Below, in pieces: positions 51,338 through 59,852 of a stretch of DNA of 64,000 nt. The notes beneath the pieces were generated by a model. It saw only the letters and a list, made by a program, of their open reading frames with translations. It was not told where the DNA came from and ran no database searches. The DNA is from an uncultured Eubacteriales bacterium (GTDB lineage: Bacteria; Bacillota; Clostridia; Christensenellales; CAG-138), in assembly GCA_900545265.1 (NCBI GenBank), contig UQYI01000008.1, positions 29,183-93,182 on the forward strand, in the 5' to 3' direction. The position numbers and the translations under genes were made by a program. Within the stretch, counting starts at the first letter, position 1. Every line of letters starts with the position of its first letter.

Positions 51338-52639
51338 ATGAGTTATCGTGTTGTTCATTACATCAACCAGTTCTTCGCCCAGATTGGCGGCGAGGAAATG
51401 GCTCACGTAGCTCCCGAGCTCCGGGAAGGCCCCGTAGGCCCCGGTACTGCTCTGGAAGCACAGTGGAAGGGTGAAGCAAAGGTCGTTAACACCATCGTGT
51501 GCGGCGACAGCTACTTTGCCGAACATGAAAAGGAAGCCAAAGAGCAGATCCTGGGCTGGGTCAAGGAACTCAAGCCTGACCTGTTCATCGCTGGTCCCGC
51601 CTTCAACGCCGGCCGTTACGGCTATGCCTGTGCAAATATCTGCGTAGCCGTTAAGGAAATGGGCATCCCCGTGCTCACCGGTATGTACGAAGAGAACCCC
51701 GGCGCCGACCTGAAGGACAAGATCCTCATCGTCCCCACCGCCAACAGTGCTGCCGGTATGCGTAAAGCTGCCCCCGTTATGGCCAAGTTGGCTATGAAGC
51801 TCATGAAGGGCGAAGCCCTGAGTGCTTCCTGCGTGGATGGCTATATGCCCAACGGCATTCGTGTGAACTTCTTTGAAAAAGAGCGCGGTGCAAAGCGTGC
51901 CGTGGATATGCTCATCAAGAAGCTCAACGACCAGCCTTTTGTGACTGAGTATCCCATGCCCTCCTTCGACCGGGTTGCACCCAACCCCGCCGTCAAGGAT
52001 CTGAGCCATGCCGTCATCGCACTTTGCACTTCCGGCGGTATCGTACCCAAGGGCAATCCTGACCATATCGAGTCTTCCTCCGCTTCTCACTACGGCGAAT
52101 ACAATATCGCCGGCGTAGAAAAGCTGACCAAGGAGACTTATGAGACCGCTCACGGCGGTTATGACCCTGTCTACGCCAACGACGACCCCAACCGCGTACT
52201 CCCCGTGGATGTAATGCGCGAGCTGGAGAAGGAAGGCGTGATCGGCAAGCTCCATGATTACTTCTACACCACCGTTGGTAACGGTACTGCCGTAGCCAAT
52301 GCAAAGCGCTTCGCAGCAGAGTATGCCCAGAAGCTCAAGCAGGCTGGCGTTCAGGCCGTTATCATGACCTCCACATGAGGCACCTGCACGCGTTGCGGTG
52401 CAACGATGGTCAAAGAAATTGAAAGAGCCGGTATCCCCGTGGTGCATATGTGCACCGTTACCCCGATCTCCCTTACCGTGGGCGCGAACAGGATAGTACC
52501 CACTATCGCCATCCCCCATCCTTTGGGCAACCCCGCCCTTACGCACGAAGAAGAATACGAACTGCGTAAGAAGCTGGTTCTGAAGGCTCTGAAGGCTCTG
52601 ACGACGGAGGTCACCGATCAGACCATCTTTGAGGACTGA
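51338..52639 (+). CDS. grdB: Glycine reductase component B, selenoprotein subunit
   Basis: 433 residues including selenocysteine at codon 347, an in-frame TGA at 52376-52378. The protein reads MTST-U-GTCTRCGATMVKEIERAGIP across it and continues with family similarity to 52639. The selenolate attacks glycine bound on GrdE, giving Se-carboxymethylselenocysteine for transfer to GrdA. GTCTRC adds two nearby cysteines. A stem-loop follows the UGA at the position expected for a bacterial SECIS. AAAGGAGAA precedes the ATG. Confidence 0.96.
52385..52402 (+). promoter_or_regulatory. Putative SECIS stem-loop in grdB
   Basis: TGCA and CGC pair with GCG and TGCA with one bulged G and a GTT loop, the apex about 14-16 bases after the UGA. 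Position and size suit SelB binding. Confidence 0.6.
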
Positions 52640-52732
52640 TTCGGTTATTGATGCTGACAACCCTTCCCCGGTCTGGTAGCCGGGGGAGGGTTCCCGTCAA
52701 ATAAAAAGAAAGAGGAACGGATAAAAAGACTT

Positions 52733-53668
52733 ATGCTGTACGATGTGATTGTCCTAGGCGCAGGCCCTGCGGGCCTTACTGCCGGTCTGTATGCCGGTCG
52801 TTCCAGACTGAAGACCCTTATCATCGAGAAGGGCCAGGATGGCGGCCAGATCGCCATCACCAATGAAATCGAAAATTACCCCGGCCAGGAGCTGGAAGGG
52901 GAGAGCGGCCCCAGCCTTATCGCCCGTATGACCGCGCAGGCCGCCAAGTTTGGCGCAGAGCGTGTGTCTGATCAGATCAAGAGCGTGGATCTTAGCGGCG
53001 ATGTTAAAAAGCTGGTTGGCACCAAGGGCGTTTATGAAGCCAAGACCGTTATTCTGGCTACCGGCGCCTTCCCCCGGCCCATTGGCTGCAAGAACGAGGG
53101 CAAGTTTGTAGGTAAGGGCATTTCTTTCTGCGCTACCTGCGATGCCGCATTCTTCGAGGATTTTGAAGTATATGTAGTAGGCGGCGGTGATGCTGCCGTA
53201 GAAGAAGCCATGTACCTGACCAAGTTCGCCCGGAAGGTTACCATTATCCACCGCCGGAACGAGCTGCGGGCTGCCAAGTCCATCCAGGAGAAGGCTTTCA
53301 AGAACCCCAAGCTCCACTTTATGTGGGACACCGTGGTGGATGAGGTAGACGGTGACGAGCTGATGAACAAGATGATCGTCAAGAATACCAAGACCGGCGA
53401 ACTCACCACTATCGAAGCCGATCCCGATGACGGTATCTTTGGGCTCTTTGGCTTTATCGGCCTGCTGCCCAATACTGGTCTTTTTGAGGGCCAGATCGAT
53501 ATGGAGAATGGCTATGTGCTCACCGATGACAACATGCACACCAATCTCCCCGGCGTATTTGCTGCCGGCGACCTGCGCAAGAAGAGCCTGCGTCAGGTAG
53601 TGACTGCTGCTGCTGACGGTGCCATCGCCGCCATGCAGGCCGAGAAGTACCTTGCGGATCTTCACTAA
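52733..53668 (+). CDS. trxB: Thioredoxin reductase of the glycine reductase operon
   Basis: 311 residues. VIVLGAGPAGLTAGLYAGRS is the FAD fold, CATC (Cys133, Cys136) the redox-active disulfide, VVGGGDAAVEEAMYL the NADPH fold, and GVFAAGDLRKKSLRQVVTAAADG the second FAD motif. It reduces TrxA, which in turn regenerates component A and provides electrons for glycine reduction. Confidence 0.95.
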   Translation: MLYDVIVLGAGPAGLTAGLYAGRSRLKTLIIEKGQDGGQIAITNEIENYPGQELEGESGPSLIARMTAQAAKFGAERVSDQIKSVDLSGDVKKLVGTKGVYEAKTVILATGAFPRPIGCKNEGKFVGKGISFCATCDAAFFEDFEVYVVGGGDAAVEEAMYLTKFARKVTIIHRRNELRAAKSIQEKAFKNPKLHFMWDTVVDEVDGDELMNKMIVKNTKTGELTTIEADPDDGIFGLFGFIGLLPNTGLFEGQIDMENGYVLTDDNMHTNLPGVFAAGDLRKKSLRQVVTAAADGAIAAMQAEKYLADLH

Positions 53669-53703
53669 GTATCCGTGCAATAAAATCAATTTGGAGGTTA
53701 ATT

Positions 53704-54021
53704 ATGCTGGAAGTTGATAAAAATACCTTCGAAGCAGAAGTGCTTCAGGCCCCCGGTAAGATTCTGGTTGACTTTTATGGTGACGGCTGCGTGCCCTGTG
53801 CCGCTTTGATGCCCCACATCCATGCCTATGCCGAAGAGTATGGCGACAAGATCAAGTTCTGCGCCCTGAACACCACCAAGGCTCGCCGCCTTGCCATCGC
53901 TCAGAAGGTTCTCGGTCTTCCCGTTATCGCTATCTACGAAAACGGCGCCATGATCGATTCCCGCGTTAAGGAAGAAGCCACTCCCGAAAGCGTTCTGGAG
54001 ATGATCAAAAAGTACGCATAA
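53704..54021 (+). CDS. trxA: Thioredoxin of the glycine reductase operon
   Basis: 105 residues. The active site is GCVPC (Cys29, Cys32) in place of the usual WCGPC, a variant typical of grd-linked thioredoxins. The cis-proline motif LPVIAIYENG is present. AATTTGGAGGTTAATT precedes the ATG. It delivers electrons to glycine reductase rather than acting as the general thioredoxin. Confidence 0.94.
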   Translation: MLEVDKNTFEAEVLQAPGKILVDFYGDGCVPCAALMPHIHAYAEEYGDKIKFCALNTTKARRLAIAQKVLGLPVIAIYENGAMIDSRVKEEATPESVLEMIKKYA

Positions 54022-54094
54022 GCCGTACAGTGTTTTTATGGTAGTTAGTCCATGTGGGCTTTCTATAAACAAAATCTAAGGAAGGAGATAAGAC

Positions 54095-54571
54095 ATGAGC
54101 ATTTTAGCTGGTAAAAAGGCCATCATTATTGGTGACCGTGACGGCATTCCCGGACCGGCTATCGCCCTGTGCGCAGAGAGCGCCGGTGCGGAAGTTGTGT
54201 TCTCCTCTACGGAGTGCTTTGTCTGAACGAGCGCAGGTGCAATGGACCTGGAAAATCAAAAGCGGGTCAAAGGTTTCGCTGAGCAGTATGGTCCCGAGAA
54301 CGTAGTTGTTCTTCTGGGTGCAGCTGAGGGCGAGGCAGCCGGTCTGGCTGCTGAGACCGTCACCAATGGTGACCCCACTTATGCAGGTCCGTTGACAGGA
54401 GTCCAGTTGGGACTCACGGTGTATCACGTGTGCGAGCCTGAAGTTAAAGAAGAGTTCGATCCTGATGTGTACAGTGAGCAGGTCGAAATGATGGAAATGG
54501 TTCTTGATGTAGATGATATCTGCAGCGAGATGAGCTCCATCCGCGAACAGTATTGCAAGTACTTGGGTTAA
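54095..54571 (+). CDS. grdA: Glycine reductase component A selenoprotein
   Basis: 158 residues with selenocysteine 44 at the in-frame TGA 54224-54226: STECFV-U-TSAGAMDLENQ, the invariant GrdA active site. Cys41 forms the partner for the selenide bridge. The N-terminus MSILAGKKAIIIGDRDGIPGPAI matches the family, and AAGGAAGGAGATAAGAC precedes the ATG. GrdA carries the carboxymethyl group from GrdB to component C and is reduced by TrxA. Confidence 0.97.
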
Positions 54572-54580
54572 CACGCTATA

Positions 54581-54603
54581 GGGCGGCGGCTTGTCCGCCG
54601 CCC
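54581..54603 (+). other. Stem-loop between grdA and grdC
   Basis: GGGCGGCGG pairs perfectly with CCGCCGCCC around CTTGT. No T-run follows at once; more likely an mRNA stability or partial-attenuation element. Confidence 0.7.
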
Positions 54604-54707
54604 TCACCATATACGCTCTTTTTATAGCGGATACCGATCTTCATCCAAGTTATATCGTTTATTTCGATCATACCCCAGGCGTATCTATTTGAAAGGAAGT
54701 TTTAAAA

Positions 54708-56249
54708 ATGAAAAGCGTAATCAAGGGCGCCGGATACATTCTGGTTCATACCCCCGATATGGTGATCCACAACGGCACCACCCAGACTACCGAGCGCATC
54801 GTTAATCCCGAAAGCGAATATCTCAAAGAGCTGCCTTCCCACATCCGCACCTTTGAACAGGTTCTTTCTTACTACCCCAACCAGGTCTACATTGGCAACC
54901 AGACTCCTGATGATCTGGCCGCCGTTCCCCAGCCCTGGTATGATAAGACCTGCCCCGTAAACGATCGCTACGGCCACTTTGGCCAGATGATGCCCCAGGA
55001 GGAGTTCCTGATCCTCATGCAGGCTTGCGATGTTTTCGATCTGGTAGAGCTGGATAAGGATTTTGTTGCCAAGTATAAAGATCAGCTGGCTGCCAATCCC
55101 CTCATTGACGAGACCATCATGGCCCGTGTGAAGGACGGTATTGATGCTGCCGAAGTGGAGCGCCTGGTAAATGAAGAGCACAGCGAGGGTCTGTATGATC
55201 ATGATGTGCTGGTCGGCGCAGTAAAGCGTGCACATGATATCGATGTAAATCTTTCCGCTCATGTTATGCATGAGAATCTTGTCTCCAAGGCTTCTTCTGT
55301 TCTTTCCCTGCTGGCAGCCGTTAAGAACGCCGGTATCGATAAGAACGAGGTAGAGTATGTTATCGACTGTGCCGAAGAGGCCTGCGGCGATATGAACCAG
55401 CGTGGCGGCGGCAACTTTGCCAAGTCTGCTGCCGAGATCGCCGGCCTTATGAACGCCACCGGTTCCGATGCCCGTGGTTTCTGTGCCGCTCCCACCCATG
55501 CCATGATCGAGGCTGCTTCTCTGGTAGCAGCCGGCACCTATAAGACCGTTGTGGTCACCGCCGGCGGCTGCACCGCCAAGCTGGGCATGAACGGCAAGGA
55601 TCATGTAAAGAAGGGGCTTCCCATTCTGGAGGACATGATCGGTGGTTTTGCCGTGGTAGTTTCTGCCAATGACGGCGTGAACCCCGAGATCAACCTGGAG
55701 ATCCTTGGACGCCACACCGTGGGTACCGGTTCCGCACCTCAGGCCGTTATCGGTTGTCTGGTCACCGATCCTTTGGCACGCGTAGGGCTGAAGGTCACCG
55801 ATATCGATAAGTTCTCTCCCGAAATGCAGAACCCCGATATCACCAAGCCCGCAGGTGCAGGCGATGTACCTCTGGCCAACTATAAGATGATCGCTGCTCT
55901 GGCCGTTAAGAAGGGCGATATCGAAAAGAAAGATCTGGCCAAGTTCACCACCGAGCGTGGACTTACCGGTTGGGCGCCCACTCAGGGGCATATTCCTTCC
56001 GGCGTGCCTTATATCGGCTTTGCCCGTGAGGACATTCTCTCCGGCAAGATCCATCGCGCCATGATCATCGGCAAGGGTTCTTTGTTCCTGGGCCGTATGA
56101 CCAACCTGTTTGACGGTGTATCCTTCGTTATCGAGACCAATCAGGGCCCCGAGAAGAAGGAATCCGGCGTCAGCGAAGAAGCCGTCCGTGGGCTGATTGC
56201 CCAGGCCATGAAGGATTTTGCCTCCGCACTTCTGGAAAAAGCAGAGTAA
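54708..56249 (+). CDS. grdC: Glycine reductase component C, beta subunit
   Basis: 513 residues, FabH-like fold. SAHVMHENLVSKASSVLSLLAAV and CAEEACGDMNQRGGGNFAKSAAEIAG belong to the GrdC family; GFCAAPTHAMIEAASLV contains the cysteine that accepts the acetyl group. With GrdD it releases acetyl phosphate from the acetyl thioester formed during glycine reduction. GAAAGGAAGT precedes the ATG. Confidence 0.95.
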   Translation: MKSVIKGAGYILVHTPDMVIHNGTTQTTERIVNPESEYLKELPSHIRTFEQVLSYYPNQVYIGNQTPDDLAAVPQPWYDKTCPVNDRYGHFGQMMPQEEFLILMQACDVFDLVELDKDFVAKYKDQLAANPLIDETIMARVKDGIDAAEVERLVNEEHSEGLYDHDVLVGAVKRAHDIDVNLSAHVMHENLVSKASSVLSLLAAVKNAGIDKNEVEYVIDCAEEACGDMNQRGGGNFAKSAAEIAGLMNATGSDARGFCAAPTHAMIEAASLVAAGTYKTVVVTAGGCTAKLGMNGKDHVKKGLPILEDMIGGFAVVVSANDGVNPEINLEILGRHTVGTGSAPQAVIGCLVTDPLARVGLKVTDIDKFSPEMQNPDITKPAGAGDVPLANYKMIAALAVKKGDIEKKDLAKFTTERGLTGWAPTQGHIPSGVPYIGFAREDILSGKIHRAMIIGKGSLFLGRMTNLFDGVSFVIETNQGPEKKESGVSEEAVRGLIAQAMKDFASALLEKAE

Positions 56250-56261
56250 GGCGGTGCCTAC

Positions 56262-57413
56262 ATGAGCAGTATTGAAAAAGTCATTGCCCAGACATTTCTG
56301 GACATGGCCAAAGGGCTGGAAACCGGCTCCTTTGGAAAGCGTCCCCGCATTGCGCTTACCGGCATGGGCAGCGAACATGGGGAAGAAAATGCCATGGCAG
56401 CTGCTAAAATGGCTGCCAAACAGGGCGTAGACGTATACTATATCGGTTCGCTGGAAGCCCCCGGTATCACCACCATTCATGTGGCCGATGATGAAGAAGG
56501 CCATAAGAAGATGGAAGAGATGGTAGAAAAAGGCGAAGTGGACGGCGCCGTAACCATGCATTTCCCGTTCCCCATCGGTGTTTCCACCGTTGGCCGGGTG
56601 ATTACTCCTGCCAAGGGCAAGGAAATGTTTATTGCCAACACCACTGGCACTTCCTCCGGCGATCGTATTGAGGGCATGATCCTCAACGCTGTGGATGGTA
56701 TTGCTACCGCCAAGGCCATGGGCATTGAAGATCCTACCGTAGGTATCCTCAATGTGGATGGCGCCCGCCAGACGGAAAAGGCTCTAAACCAGCTCAAAGA
56801 ACAGGGGTTTGCTTTTACCTGGGCTACCTCTCACCGGGCAGACGGCGGTGCTGTCATGCGGGGCAATGATGTCCTTCAGGGTACTCCCGACGTGTTGGTC
56901 ACCGATTCTCTTACCGGCAACGTGCTGATTAAGATGCTCTCTGCCTATACCACCGGCGGCAGCTTTGAAGCTACCGGCTTTGGCTATGGCCCTGGTATTG
57001 GCAAGGATTATAAAAAGTTGATCCTCATCATCTCTCGGGCTTCCGGTGCTCCCCTTATCGCCAATGCGCTGCTGTATGCAGCGGATCTGGTGCGGGGCAA
57101 GGTCTTCGAGAAGGCAGCTGCAGAGTATGCAGCTGCAGAGAAGGCTGGCCTTACGGCTCTGCTTAAGGCCCGTAAAGAGGCGGCTAAGCCTGCAGCTGCA
57201 GAGGAAGAGGTCAAGATGCCTCCTGCCGAGCCCTGCACCGCTTCCATCGCCGGCATTGAAGTCATGGATCTGGAAGATGCCGCTAAAACCCTTTGGAAGG
57301 CTGGCATTTATGCGGAAACCGGCATGGGCTGCACGGGTCCTCTGGTGATGATGAGCAACGCCAACTTGGAAAAGGCCAAGGAGATCCTCAAGGCCGCCGG
57401 GTACATTGGGTAA
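56262..57413 (+). CDS. grdD: Glycine reductase component C, alpha subunit
   Basis: 383 residues. PRIALTGMGSEHGEENAMAAAKMAAKQGVDVYYIG is the PlsX-like phosphate-handling N-terminus. Near residue 300 an Ala/Lys/Glu-rich linker precedes a C-terminal segment ending TGMGCTGPLVMMSNANLEKAKEILKAAGYIG with a conserved cysteine. It forms acetyl phosphate, conserved as ATP by acetate kinase. It starts 12 bases after grdC. Confidence 0.95.
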   Translation: MSSIEKVIAQTFLDMAKGLETGSFGKRPRIALTGMGSEHGEENAMAAAKMAAKQGVDVYYIGSLEAPGITTIHVADDEEGHKKMEEMVEKGEVDGAVTMHFPFPIGVSTVGRVITPAKGKEMFIANTTGTSSGDRIEGMILNAVDGIATAKAMGIEDPTVGILNVDGARQTEKALNQLKEQGFAFTWATSHRADGGAVMRGNDVLQGTPDVLVTDSLTGNVLIKMLSAYTTGGSFEATGFGYGPGIGKDYKKLILIISRASGAPLIANALLYAADLVRGKVFEKAAAEYAAAEKAGLTALLKARKEAAKPAAAEEEVKMPPAEPCTASIAGIEVMDLEDAAKTLWKAGIYAETGMGCTGPLVMMSNANLEKAKEILKAAGYIG

Positions 57414-57425
57414 GGAGCGGCTGCC

Positions 57426-57719
57426 ATGAAGGTATATGAGCGCATCGAGAAGAAGGATCTGGATTTGACTACCGCCGAATTGATCGATCTGATGGTCATC
57501 AAAAACCGGCAGGTGGATCTGACCCATACCGAACCCCAGCATGATGAAGATGGAATGATGACCTATAATGGCGAGAATTGGACCACCGTGGATGGAAAGC
57601 GATTCATCCGCAGCTATTCCATGGATGGCCGGGTGCTGAGTGAATATTCTACTTACAACAAGTATGATATGAAGGGATATTTTGCTCCCGAAAAGGCCGC
57701 CACCGTCACGCTGAACTAA
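57426..57719 (+). CDS. Small acidic protein ending the grd operon, unknown
   Basis: 97 residues, no cysteine and no membrane helix. MKVYERIEKKDLDLTTAELIDLMVIKNRQVDLTHTEPQHDEDG is followed by beta-prone NWTTVDGKRFIRSYSMDGRVLSEYSTYNKYDM. It begins 12 bases after grdD with GGAGCGG upstream and ends just before the operon terminator, so it is part of the transcript. It is not among the standard Grd proteins and I do not recognise a family. Confidence 0.7.
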   Translation: MKVYERIEKKDLDLTTAELIDLMVIKNRQVDLTHTEPQHDEDGMMTYNGENWTTVDGKRFIRSYSMDGRVLSEYSTYNKYDMKGYFAPEKAATVTLN

Positions 57720-57737
57720 TTCTGATCAGGATTCATA

Positions 57738-57772
57738 AAGCCCCGTCTGCGTCAGGCGGGGCTTTTGTTTTA
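57738..57772 (+). terminator. Terminator of the grd operon
   Basis: AAGCCCCG.CTG pairs with CAG.CGGGGCTT; T-rich tract follows. Confidence 0.9.
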
Positions 57773-57970
57773 TTTGTTCTGGTGCGCGCATGGACTTTTC
57801 CTGTCGGGTGTGCTATGATATAAGCAGTACACGTTGGCATGGATTCGCAGCTTTTTCGGCTGCCGCAACCATATGCAACTGCCGGTTGCGGATTTTCCAG
57901 CCTGAGCTGGTGGCGGTTTTGGCGCTTTCTTTATAAACTGATGTCAAAACCGGAAAGGAAACACACAATA

Positions 57971-58098
57971 TGAAATTATCTGAAAAGATCCTTTACTGCC
58001 GTAAAAAAGCTGGCTGGAGTCAGGAAGCATTGGCCGATAAGCTGGGTGTATCCCGCCAGGCCGTCAGCAAGTGGGAGACAGGAGTTTCCCAAAGTTAA
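57971..58098 (+). pseudogene. XRE-family helix-turn-helix gene, truncated by the mobile element
   Basis: Codes for MKLSEKILYCRKKAGWSQEALADK then LGVSRQAVSKWETG, a complete XRE DNA-binding domain, and then stops after four unrelated codons. Genes of this type normally continue with a linker and membrane or C-terminal domain. GGAAAGGAAACAC precedes the ATG. Sequence after about 58083 has the character of a conjugative element, so integration into this gene is the likely cause. Confidence 0.65.
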
Positions 58099-58160
58099 AG
58101 ATACCACATCAATCCCACGCGGACTTTTGCTCAACCGATACAGCCGGAGGGCTGGATAAC

Positions 58161-58210
58161 AAGAAAAGGCGGTATGCGCCCCGTGGAGGGGTAGCGTACC
58201 GCCTTTTCTT
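58161..58210. terminator. Perfect 14-bp inverted repeat, bidirectional terminator
   Basis: AAGAAAAGGCGGTA pairs with TACCGCCTTTTCTT, enclosing a CCCC/GGGG arm. A- and T-rich ends serve both strands and may insulate the element. Confidence 0.75.
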
Positions 58211-58220
58211 GTGGGGGTTT

Positions 58221-58269
58221 CCAAAGGGGGCAACGCCCCCATTTGGCACACGACTTTGCGAAGCAAAGT
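58221..58269. other. Clustered inverted repeats, candidate oriT
   Basis: CCAAAGGGGGC/GCCCCCATTTGG (58221-58246) sits beside ACTTTGC, GAA, GCAAAGT (58253-58269), followed by TGTAGTGTGTTATAC. Paired hairpins next to a TGTG-type stretch are common at relaxase sites of clostridial elements. No relaxase gene is in view. Confidence 0.4.
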
Positions 58270-58620
58270 GTAGTGTGTTATACGCTCTGTCGGCGTTGCC
58301 GTGAAAATGCCGTTGCCGCCGGGGAGGGCAAGGGCATTTGAAGCGGCAGGAAAACAGGGCTGTGCTTGCGTGGCGTGGAGCCGCAAGCACAGGTCTGGTT
58401 TCAACAGCAGACTGGGCGTATATGAAAGCCCCCGTCCCTCGTCCTACGCTCCGACTTGTGGACAAAGTGTCCCGAAGTTGTGGCTACACTCCCGGAAAAG
58501 TAACAGGACAGCGGGCAACCGTCAAGGCTGAAATGAACGGGTTTACACCCGGCCTTGACCGCCACCCGCCGTCCCGCTGAATGGGTGGACAAGGCGGCCA
58601 ATCCCTCAAAGTGCTTGGCC

Positions 58621-58800
58621 GCTCTCGTTCTGATTTTGGAGCGTTTCTTTTCTCATAATGAAATGGGCGGGAAGCCATTTTAGGGCTTTCCCTCCTTGAT
58701 TGCCCATCTGCAAAGACGGGCGGGACTGTCAACGGCGGCGCATGAAATGCGCCGCTCATTTTGACCGTTGACTGGCTTGGCTGCCTTTGCTATTTCTCTG
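58621..58800. repeat. Direct repeat copy A (about 178 bases)
   Basis: Very similar to 61140-61316, the same orientation. Shared blocks include TGATTTTGGAGCGTTTCTT, GAAATGGGCGGGAAGCCAT and AGACGGGCGGGACTGTCAAC. The right part folds as GTCAACGG..CCGTTGAC around GGCGCAT/ATGCGCC. Confidence 0.9.
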
Positions 58801-58830
58801 ATAAATGAAATTTCGATTTTTAGAAATCGT

Positions 58831-59253
58831 TTAAGATAGCAATGCGGCTCCACTTGAAATTTTTTCTTTTACTGCAAAAACAGCCTCTTGGATAGAATAG
58901 GTTGTCGTTTCTATAACATTCGATTCATATATCCCCAAATTACAAAATTGCTCCCACATTGTTTCTACTAATTCAACATTTGTTTTTCTGTCTAATTTTG
59001 AGCGTTCCACAGCTCGTTTCATAGTTTCTTCTTTACTGGCTCTTAAAACAATATAGTGTACTTCATAATCTTCTCGAACAAGGGCTCTCCATGGTTCTAA
59101 AAACCACGGCCCGACAATTCCATCTACAATTACATCATATCCGCCGCGGGCATAGCGCTTTGCAGCTTCTAAAAAGGCTTCAATGACAACTAAATTTTGT
59201 TCGTTGGACTCTGGTAAATGCGGCGGTATTGCTCCTTTGCTTAAATAATGAAA
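58831..59253 (-). pseudogene. Small P-loop kinase, C-terminal part (split by transposon)
   Basis: Reading leftward from the insertion, the frame gives HYLSKGAIPPHLPESNEQN, EAAKRYARGGYDVIVDGIVG, PWRALVREDYEVHYIVLRAS and ends at 58831. This is the body of an AAA_33/shikimate-kinase-like protein without its ATP loop. The missing N-terminus lies at 60979-61109. Deleting the transposon and one target copy rejoins 182 codons exactly in frame. Its role before disruption is unknown; G+C is far lower than the host genes. Confidence 0.85.
59246..59253. repeat. Target-site duplication, left copy
   Basis: TAATGAAA, repeated at 60979-60986, flanks the transposon. Confidence 0.9.
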
Positions 59254-59293
59254 GGCTATGTCACAACAAACAGTTGATAAATAGCCATTTTTA

Positions 59294-59319
59294 TAGGGGA
59301 GTATCAGAACTCCCCTACA
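59294..59319 (-). terminator. Terminator-like hairpin after lnu(C)
   Basis: TAGGGGAG pairs with CTCCCCTA just beyond the lnu(C) stop. Confidence 0.65.
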
Positions 59320-59334
59320 AACTGTTATTTGCAG

Positions 59335-59829
59335 TTATCTATACTCATTTGGAATTTCGATATGAAGTGTCTCACACAATAACTTCACATCATGTGCATC
59401 ATTTTCATCAAACTCGTATCCCAGATGGAACATTACTTGACTATATGGTTCAATACAGGAAACCTCTATTTCCTCAATTCTTCCTTTACCCGAAAAAGTT
59501 TCTACCGGAAAACAATCCCCATCATAAAGAATTTCACCTTCGTCCGTATATTCAAAACAATGCAAATCAATAATTCTGTTTTTCAAATCTTCCCATACAG
59601 TATGGTTCAATGTTGTATATTCCATCTTAATCTCATAAAAGCCATTAGCTTTCATTATTTCTATAAAGTTCTGATAATCGTTCTTTTCTACAAAAATGTC
59701 AATATCATTATGGGCTCTTGACTGATATCCAAGAAGAGCATCTACACCCCAGCCACCATCAAGAAAGACTTTAATCTCCGCATCTATTGCAAATTGAAGA
59801 ATCTGTTTTACATCTGTTATATTGACCAT
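59335..59829 (-). CDS. lnu(C): Lincosamide nucleotidyltransferase Lnu(C)
   Basis: 164 residues, the length of Lnu(C). MVNITDVKQILQFAIDAE, VFLDGGWGVDALLGYQSRAHNDIDIFV holds the GG..D.D nucleotidyl-transfer site, and the C-terminus is HIEIPNEYR. The family adenylylates lincosamides. The frame extends 23 codons upstream, but ATG 59829 fits the known protein and follows a short AT-rich gap. It is the passenger gene of the transposon, directly behind the transposase. Confidence 0.92.
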   Translation of the reverse strand: MVNITDVKQILQFAIDAEIKVFLDGGWGVDALLGYQSRAHNDIDIFVEKNDYQNFIEIMKANGFYEIKMEYTTLNHTVWEDLKNRIIDLHCFEYTDEGEILYDGDCFPVETFSGKGRIEEIEVSCIEPYSQVMFHLGYEFDENDAHDVKLLCETLHIEIPNEYR

Positions 59830-59852
59830 CTTATCATCTCCACAAATTCTAA

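Larger units (their letters stand above)
58099..58830 (+). mobile_element. Left end of an integrated conjugative-type element
   Basis: 730 bases without a gene. It contains a strong hairpin at 58161-58210, clustered inverted repeats at 58221-58269 that could form an origin of transfer, GC-rich non-coding sequence, and the first copy of a 178-base repeat at 58621-58800. No integrase lies within the window, and the element continues past its right edge. Confidence 0.5.

Noticed and set aside
52376..52378. TGA read as a true stop or disabling mutation in grdB
   Set aside because: Position matches the family selenocysteine, similarity continues after it, and tRNA-Sec is present.
54702..56561. 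619-codon frame opposite grdC
   Set aside because: grdC is a clear family member on the plus strand.
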